From assembly GCA_034933245.1 (NCBI GenBank), contig JAYFNX010000018.1, positions 39,432 through 103,431 of the forward strand: DNA of 64,000 bases, in the 5' to 3' direction. Made by a program: the position numbers and the translations under genes. The stretch is from Pelethousia sp034933245 (GTDB taxonomy: Bacteria > Bacillota > Clostridia > Christensenellales > CAG-138). Positions 59,521 to 64,000 of this stretch are shown piece by piece. The notes beneath the pieces are model-generated. The model did no database searches. It was not told where the DNA came from and was given only the letters and a program-made list of their open reading frames with translations. How positions within the stretch are numbered: position 1 is the stretch's first letter; every line of letters begins with the position of its first letter.

Positions 59521-60548
59521 AAAGTCTCCTCCCAGGCGCCGCCAAGCCCCCGTAAAAAACAGGCGAGGAGCTTTTCCAGTTCGGCAAGGGTACCAAGATC
59601 CACAACCTCCACCCCCGTATGCATATACCGGAGGGGTACGGAAAGAAGGCCCGTGGCCACGCCGCCTGCCTGCACGGCCATATCCCAGGCATCCGTGCCG
59701 GAAGCGGCCATAGACGCTTCCACCTGGTAGGATATGCCCGCCGCCTTTGCGGCATCCTCCAACAGGCCAAAAAGGCCCTGGTGCAAACTGGCGCTGCGGC
59801 AAAGAATCACATCCTCCAGGGGATAGGTTCGAAACGGCGTATCCGGCGGCGGCGCATGGCATACATCCACGGCAATGGCCATGTCCGGGCAAATGGCATA
59901 GGCCCCGGCCATAGCCCCGGCCCCGCTCTTTTCCTCCTGCACCGAAGCGCAAAGCACCACCGTGCAAGGGAGCGTTTCCTTGCAAAGGCTTCCAAACAGC
60001 GCCAGCATGGCGGCCAACGGCGCTCTGTCGTCCAAAGTTTTTCCGGCGGCCCGGCTTCCTAAAAGAGCCACGGGCGGCTCGGGGGCCAGCGTAACCATAT
60101 CCCCCGGCCGGACAAGCCGTTTTGCTTCCGCAGGAGGCAGGCCCGTATCGCAGAGGATATCCTCCCACGTATAGGCGGGCGGTTCCCCCTCTTGTTTCAG
60201 ATGGGGCGGCAAGGCCCCTGCCACGGCCCATATAGGCCCTTCCCGGCCCTGGATCACAAGGCGGGAGCCGGGCAGAATCCGGGGGTCAACCCCCGCGATT
60301 TTGCACAGGCGTAGCATCCCGTTCTCCTCCACGGTGTGCACCAGCATGCCCACTTCGTCCATATGGGCCATAAGCAGCACCACCGGGCGGCCCGCGCCCG
60401 TCCGCGCAAACACGCTGCCGGCCTTATCCTGCCAAGCCTCCGCCCCGAAATCCGCAAGCTGGGCCATAACCTCGGCGGCCACGGCCTCCTCCATCCCGGT
60501 GGCTCCCGGCGCGGCGGTAAGCCGGCCAATCCGTTCCAAAAGCTCCAT
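59505..60548 (-). CDS. M42 family metallopeptidase C
   Basis: 347 residues, the most divergent of the three. Motifs: AHMDEVG, KTLDDRAPLA (Gly after Arg replaced by Ala-Pro), VQEEKSGAG, AVDVC and RYMHTGVE. The metal site looks complete. GGGGGAG lies 6 bases before ATG 60548, 3 bp behind the dipeptidase stop. Confidence 0.9.
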   Translation of the reverse strand: MELLERIGRLTAAPGATGMEEAVAAEVMAQLADFGAEAWQDKAGSVFARTGAGRPVVLLMAHMDEVGMLVHTVEENGMLRLCKIAGVDPRILPGSRLVIQGREGPIWAVAGALPPHLKQEGEPPAYTWEDILCDTGLPPAEAKRLVRPGDMVTLAPEPPVALLGSRAAGKTLDDRAPLAAMLALFGSLCKETLPCTVVLCASVQEEKSGAGAMAGAYAICPDMAIAVDVCHAPPPDTPFRTYPLEDVILCRSASLHQGLFGLLEDAAKAAGISYQVEASMAASGTDAWDMAVQAGGVATGLLSVPLRYMHTGVEVVDLGTLAELEKLLACFLRGLGGAWEETLCWND

Positions 60549-60551
60549 GGC

Positions 60552-61532
60552 TTACTCCCCCATGCAGGCTTTCAAAATGCGCAAGGCGTTCCCATGGGTA
60601 AGCAAATCCATCTCCCTGGGGGTGAAGTGCCTTTCAAAGGCCCGGAGCAAGGCCGGGTATCCCGCATAGTCCCGAAATTCCAGCTCGCAAGAGATGCCGT
60701 CAAAATCCGAACCCAGACATAAAGCTTCCATGCCCGCTACCTTGCGAATATGCAGGGCGTGGCGCAAAATGCCCGCTATGGTGGTTTCTTTCGCATCGCC
60801 CACAAAAAGGTTATAGAAGTTTAAGCCCGTGGCCCCGCCCTTGTCCGCCAGGGTATGGAGCATGCCGTCCGTCAGGTTCCGGGGATGGTCGCACAAAGCC
60901 CGGGCGTTGCTATGGGAGGCCACAAAAGGTTTTTTGGCCAAAGCTGCCACATCCGCAAAGCCGCCGTCGGAAAGGTGGGAAACATCCACCACCATGCCAA
61001 GCTCCTCCATCCGGCCCACCGCAACCCGGCCCAGCTCCGTTAGGCCTTTGCCCCTATCTTCGTCGATTGCATTTGGAAATCCTAAAGAATTGGCAAAATT
61101 CCACGTAAGGGCGATCATCCGGACACCTTTTTCATAAAGGGCGTCCAAATCCGCCGGCGTTTTCACCACCGCACCGTCCTCCAGCGTTAACAGGGCGGAT
61201 ATCTTGCCCTGGGCGCGGTTCTTTTCAAGATCCCCAAACACCCGGACAGGCGCGATCTCCCCCTCGTTTTCCGCCAGCTCCTTCTTATACCAGCGGCAGG
61301 CAGCCTCCACGATTGCCTCCGGGGTATCTCCCAGCGGGCGCAGTTCCGGCAGGGGCTCGGCCGGTGCAAATATGGCAAAAGCCTGCATCAGCGCCCCGCC
61401 GGCCCGCAGCCGGGGCAGGTCGATATGGCCGCCGCTTTTTGCCAGCCTGTCTTTCCCCCCTGAAAGAGCCACCACGCAGGTGATGGTATCGCAATGGAGA
61501 TCCACAATCGAATACGTTTGTTCATAGCTCAT
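60552..61532 (-). CDS. membrane dipeptidase (M19 renal dipeptidase family)
   Basis: 326 residues. Zinc-binding motifs VDLHCDT, LTLEDG, VDVSHLSD and ASHSNAR, plus GSDFDG. It has no signal peptide and should hydrolyse dipeptides in the cytosol. First gene of the peptidase operon. No ribosome site precedes ATG 61532, and a TATGAT lies only 7 bases upstream, so the message may be leaderless or driven from farther up. Confidence 0.92.
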   Translation of the reverse strand: MSYEQTYSIVDLHCDTITCVVALSGGKDRLAKSGGHIDLPRLRAGGALMQAFAIFAPAEPLPELRPLGDTPEAIVEAACRWYKKELAENEGEIAPVRVFGDLEKNRAQGKISALLTLEDGAVVKTPADLDALYEKGVRMIALTWNFANSLGFPNAIDEDRGKGLTELGRVAVGRMEELGMVVDVSHLSDGGFADVAALAKKPFVASHSNARALCDHPRNLTDGMLHTLADKGGATGLNFYNLFVGDAKETTIAGILRHALHIRKVAGMEALCLGSDFDGISCELEFRDYAGYPALLRAFERHFTPREMDLLTHGNALRILKACMGE

Positions 61533-61581
61533 GGTATTATCATATACCAAAATAAGGCGCAATGATAGGCGCTTTTTTCTC

Positions 61582-61612
61582 AAAAAACCCGGCGCATGCT
61601 TTATGCGCCGGG
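61582..61612 (-). terminator. terminator of the MerR gene
   Basis: CCCGGCGCAT / ATGCGCCGGG stem with a 5-base loop, then TTTTTT on the minus strand. Confidence 0.88.
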
Positions 61613-61631
61613 CCGTGATTTGTATCGTTTG

Positions 61632-62366
61632 TTACTTGCTGCAATAGGTATGGATGGCGTCCGCTGCAAACTGCGCGGTGCCGGGCCCGCCATGGCTATC
61701 GATATTCTCCTGGAAGCGTCCGTCCCCGGTATACATTCTTCCAAGCCCCGCAAGGATCTCCAGGGTGCAGTTGTAATAATTCTCCGTAAAGTGCGCCCGA
61801 AGCGTCTCCACGGCAGCTTGTGCCCCAGGAGAGCCGGGCGTTTCTCCCGCTGCCTTCAGCCTGCCCATCTCCGCCAGGATATCCATGGTCTTTTGGGCCG
61901 CGGCGTCCTGCTGCTCCCTCGTTTGCCCCTTTTGCTTCGCCTCATATTCCTTCCATGCCTGGCTTTGGCCCCAATGGGCTTTGGCTTCCTCCATGTATTG
62001 GTCGATCTCTCGCGTATCAAAGGCTTTAAAATCCATCCTGCTCATGCCTAACATCACCGCTCCTTCCGCTAGGGTAATCAAATTATCCAGGTGTTCCCGC
62101 CGAAGCTTGAGCAGCGCGATCTGCTGCTCCAATGCTGCGTTGCGGTCAAAACTGGGGCTTTCCAGAATGCCGCGGATATCCTTTAACGGAAAGCCCAGCT
62201 CCCGAAAGAACATGATTTGGGACAGCCGCTCTGCGGCCTCCTCTCCATAGCCCCGGTATCCCGCCTTGGTCACCTCGCCGGGCTTGAGCAGCCCGATCTC
62301 ATCATAATAATGCAGCGTGCGCACGCTTAAGCCGCTCAGCTTGCTCAACTCCGAAATTTTCATCAT
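61632..62366 (-). CDS. MerR regulator with TipAS effector domain
   Basis: 244 residues: MerR helix-turn-helix (about 1-70, ISELSKLSGLSVRTLHYYDE), a coiled-coil dimer helix (about 75-110) and a C-terminal TipAS domain (about 125-244). TipAS domains bind large, often thiopeptide-like or other multidrug ligands. The promoter overlaps a classical MerR dyad, so it is likely autoregulated. ATG 62366 is one of two adjacent ATGs. Confidence 0.92.
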   Translation of the reverse strand: MMKISELSKLSGLSVRTLHYYDEIGLLKPGEVTKAGYRGYGEEAAERLSQIMFFRELGFPLKDIRGILESPSFDRNAALEQQIALLKLRREHLDNLITLAEGAVMLGMSRMDFKAFDTREIDQYMEEAKAHWGQSQAWKEYEAKQKGQTREQQDAAAQKTMDILAEMGRLKAAGETPGSPGAQAAVETLRAHFTENYYNCTLEILAGLGRMYTGDGRFQENIDSHGGPGTAQFAADAIHTYCSK

Positions 62367-62393
62367 GGCCTTTCGCCTCCCTTCGAACAATAG

Positions 62394-62422
62394 CTTATAC
62401 TATGACGGAACGTGAGAGTCAA
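62394..62422 (-). promoter_or_regulatory. MerR promoter with operator dyad
   Basis: On the minus strand, TTGACT (62417-62422), then either TATAAG (62394-62399, 17-bp spacer) or TAAGCT (62392-62397, 19-bp spacer as in MerR-activated promoters). The spacer carries the dyad ACTCTCACG-TTC-CGTCATAGT (62399-62419). Confidence 0.7.
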
Positions 62423-62458
62423 GAGGGATTTTTTAATATTTTTTGGCCCTTTGGGTAT

Positions 62459-62484
62459 AAAAAAACCGGCGGAAAGCCGGTTTT
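62459..62484 (-). terminator. terminator of the DUF1846 gene
   Basis: AAAACCGGC / GCCGGTTTT stem around GGAAA, then seven T on the minus strand. Confidence 0.85.
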
Positions 62485-62540
62485 AAGAAACGGGTTGCTG
62501 CGGTATGTGCCCTTGGGGTTTCAAATGGCTGCGCAGAGCC

Positions 62541-64000
62541 TTATTTATGATACAGCTTTTTGGTCTGGTATTGGGGCTCGCAGGTCAGGTTAATGCCCAG
62601 CTTCCGGAACACGTTTGTATCCACAGAAGAAAGGATCACGGAGGAATGGGCTTCGGACCCCCGGAGCTTATCCAATTGCTGCATCGCCAACTCCGCCGTG
62701 GGGTTGGTTGCGGCCGAAATGGAAAGGGCGATGAGCACCTCATCCATATGCAGGCGGGGATTGTGGTTGCCAAGGTGCTCTATTTTCAAATGCTGGATGG
62801 GTTCGATGACGATGGGGGAGATGAGGTGCACGCCATCCTGAATGCCGCCCAGCGCTTTGAGGGCATTGAGGAGCAGCGCGCTGGAAGCGCCCAGAAGCTG
62901 GCTGGTTTTGCCCGTAAGAATCCGCCCGTCCGGAAGCTCCAGCGCGGCGGCGGGGGCGCCTGTCTGCTCCGCCCGTTGGTTGGCCGCGGCCACCACGGGG
63001 CGGTCGGCCTCGGACATACCGGCCTGGTTCATCAAAAGGTGGATCTTATCCGCCGTTTCCACCCCCGCAAGGCCCTGGCGGGTGGCGCACATGGCCGCAT
63101 AATAGCGGCGGATAATCTCCTGGCAGGCGGCTTCCCGGCAGGCCTCGTCATCCACGATGCACTTGCCCGCCATGTTAACGCCCATATCCGTGGGAGACTG
63201 ATAGGGACAGCTTCCATAGATGCGCCGAAACATGGCGGCGAGAACGGGAAATACCTCCACGTCCCGGTTATAGTTCACGGTGGTTTCCCCATAAGCATCC
63301 AGATGGAAGGGATCGATCATGTTCACATCGTCTAAATCCGCCGTGGCAGCCTCATAGGCCAGGTTTACGGGGTGTTTGAGGGGCAGGTTCCAGATGGGGA
63401 AGGTTTCAAACTTAGCGTATCCGGCCCGGATGCCGCGCTTATGCTCATGGTAAAGCTGGGAAAGGCAGGTGGCCATTTTCCCGCTGCCGGGGCCCGGCGC
63501 CGTCACCACAATGAGGGAGCGGCGGGTTTTGATATAATCGTTTTTGCCGAAGCCCTCATCGCTTACGATCCGCTCTACATCCCCCGGATAGCCATCGATG
63601 GGATAATGCCGGTAGACCTTCACATCCAGGGATTCCAGCCTTGCCCGGAAGGAATCGGCCGCGCTCTGGCCACGGTATTGGGTGAGCACCACGCTCCCCA
63701 CATACAGCCCTACATCCCGGAAGGCGTCAATTAACCGCAGCACATCCAGGTCGTACGTGATGCCCAGATCGCCCCGAACCTTATTCTTTTCAATATCAGC
63801 CGCGTTGATGGCGATAACAACCTCCGCCTTGTCCGCGAGCTCCAAAAGCATGCGCACCTTGCTATCCGGCGCAAAACCCGGCAGCACCCGGGCGGCATGG
63901 AAATCGTCGAAAAGCTTGCCTCCGAATTCCAGATAAAGCTTGTCCCCAAACTGGGAAAGCCGTTCCATAATGCATGCGGACTGCATGGTCAAGTACTTTT
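62541..64000 (-). CDS. DUF1846 protein, N-terminus outside the window
   Basis: At least 486 residues with the frame open through base 64000, so the first residues are missing. DUF1846 features are clear: FGDKLYLEFGGKLFDDFHAA followed by Arg-Val-Leu-Pro-Gly-Phe, a P-loop-like APGPGSGKMATCLSQLYHE, KFETFPIWNLPLKHPVN and PTDMGVN. The family is widespread in Firmicutes and often about 500 residues; its function is not established. Confidence 0.93.
   Translation of the reverse strand, partial: KYLTMQSACIMERLSQFGDKLYLEFGGKLFDDFHAARVLPGFAPDSKVRMLLELADKAEVVIAINAADIEKNKVRGDLGITYDLDVLRLIDAFRDVGLYVGSVVLTQYRGQSAADSFRARLESLDVKVYRHYPIDGYPGDVERIVSDEGFGKNDYIKTRRSLIVVTAPGPGSGKMATCLSQLYHEHKRGIRAGYAKFETFPIWNLPLKHPVNLAYEAATADLDDVNMIDPFHLDAYGETTVNYNRDVEVFPVLAAMFRRIYGSCPYQSPTDMGVNMAGKCIVDDEACREAACQEIIRRYYAAMCATRQGLAGVETADKIHLLMNQAGMSEADRPVVAAANQRAEQTGAPAAALELPDGRILTGKTSQLLGASSALLLNALKALGGIQDGVHLISPIVIEPIQHLKIEHLGNHNPRLHMDEVLIALSISAATNPTAELAMQQLDKLRGSEAHSSVILSSVDTNVFRKLGINLTCEPQYQTKKLYHK

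Noticed and set aside
59521..60231. Upstream in-frame extension of M42 peptidase B
   Set aside because: The extension covers peptidase C in another frame and contains no M42-like sequence; AGGAG marks ATG 59520.

Overview
The window looks like chromosome of an anaerobic Firmicute of the class Clostridia. Evidence: glgB-glgC-glgD-glgA order with the Firmicute-type GlgD subunit, a pyrophosphate-type phosphofructokinase, a class III fructose bisphosphatase, Na+-type solute symporters (AGCS, DAACS), DUF1540, DUF951, YitT, DegV and LCP genes, strong GGAGG ribosome sites, and moderately high GC coding DNA with AT-rich promoters. The genus cannot be fixed from this sequence. No tRNA, rRNA, CRISPR array, prophage or full insertion sequence was seen.

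Layout. 1-1,760: end of a TPM/YgcG-like membrane protein, a 57-residue DUF1540 protein and lipoate-protein ligase. 2,000-7,999: glycogen operon glgBCDA. 8,104-12,290: LytTR/DUF3021 pair, a GH13 alpha-glycosidase, a zinc-ribbon membrane protein, DUF1858 and QueT. 12,346-17,835 (minus strand): a DUF2975-like/XRE/lipoprotein operon with a twin operator, YitT, then racemase-MscS-DUF951-signal-peptidase-like genes. The signal-peptidase-like protein has lost both catalytic residues. 18,087-27,430: a dicarboxylate/amino-acid symporter, DegV, an alanine symporter and a complete branched-chain amino-acid ABC operon.

27,547-43,619: DUF6179/DUF6323 pair, an LCP cell-wall ligase, an E2-like acyltransferase homologue, MgtE with a candidate leader peptide, a second DAACS symporter with twin palindromes, bioY-birA under a BirA operator, two NlpC/P60 proteins, a functional-looking signal peptidase I, a metallophosphoesterase lipoprotein and an XRE-cupin regulator. 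Two 248-bp copies of a hairpin-rich, transposase-less element lie at 33,506 and 42,593. 43,980-49,989: BMP-type nucleoside ABC operon ending in an amidohydrolase. 50,323-53,732: fbp and PPi-type pfk, divergent. 53,837-61,532: a tightly overlapping peptidase operon (M19 dipeptidase, three M42 peptidases, aminopeptidase P, NadE). 61,632-64,000: a TipA-like MerR regulator and a DUF1846 gene cut by the right edge.

How it fits together. The cell appears to live on amino acids and peptides (many amino-acid importers and cytosolic peptidases) and stores carbon as glycogen. The FBPase and PPi-PFK pair would control flow between triose and hexose phosphates. Biotin and lipoate are obtained by scavenging, and queuosine precursor uptake is likely. 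The least explained items are the catalytically dead signal peptidase homologue, the mgtE leader ORF, the two-operator promoter of the DUF2975-like operon, the dyad around the DUF6323 promoter, and the hairpin directly behind a promoter upstream of the LCP gene.
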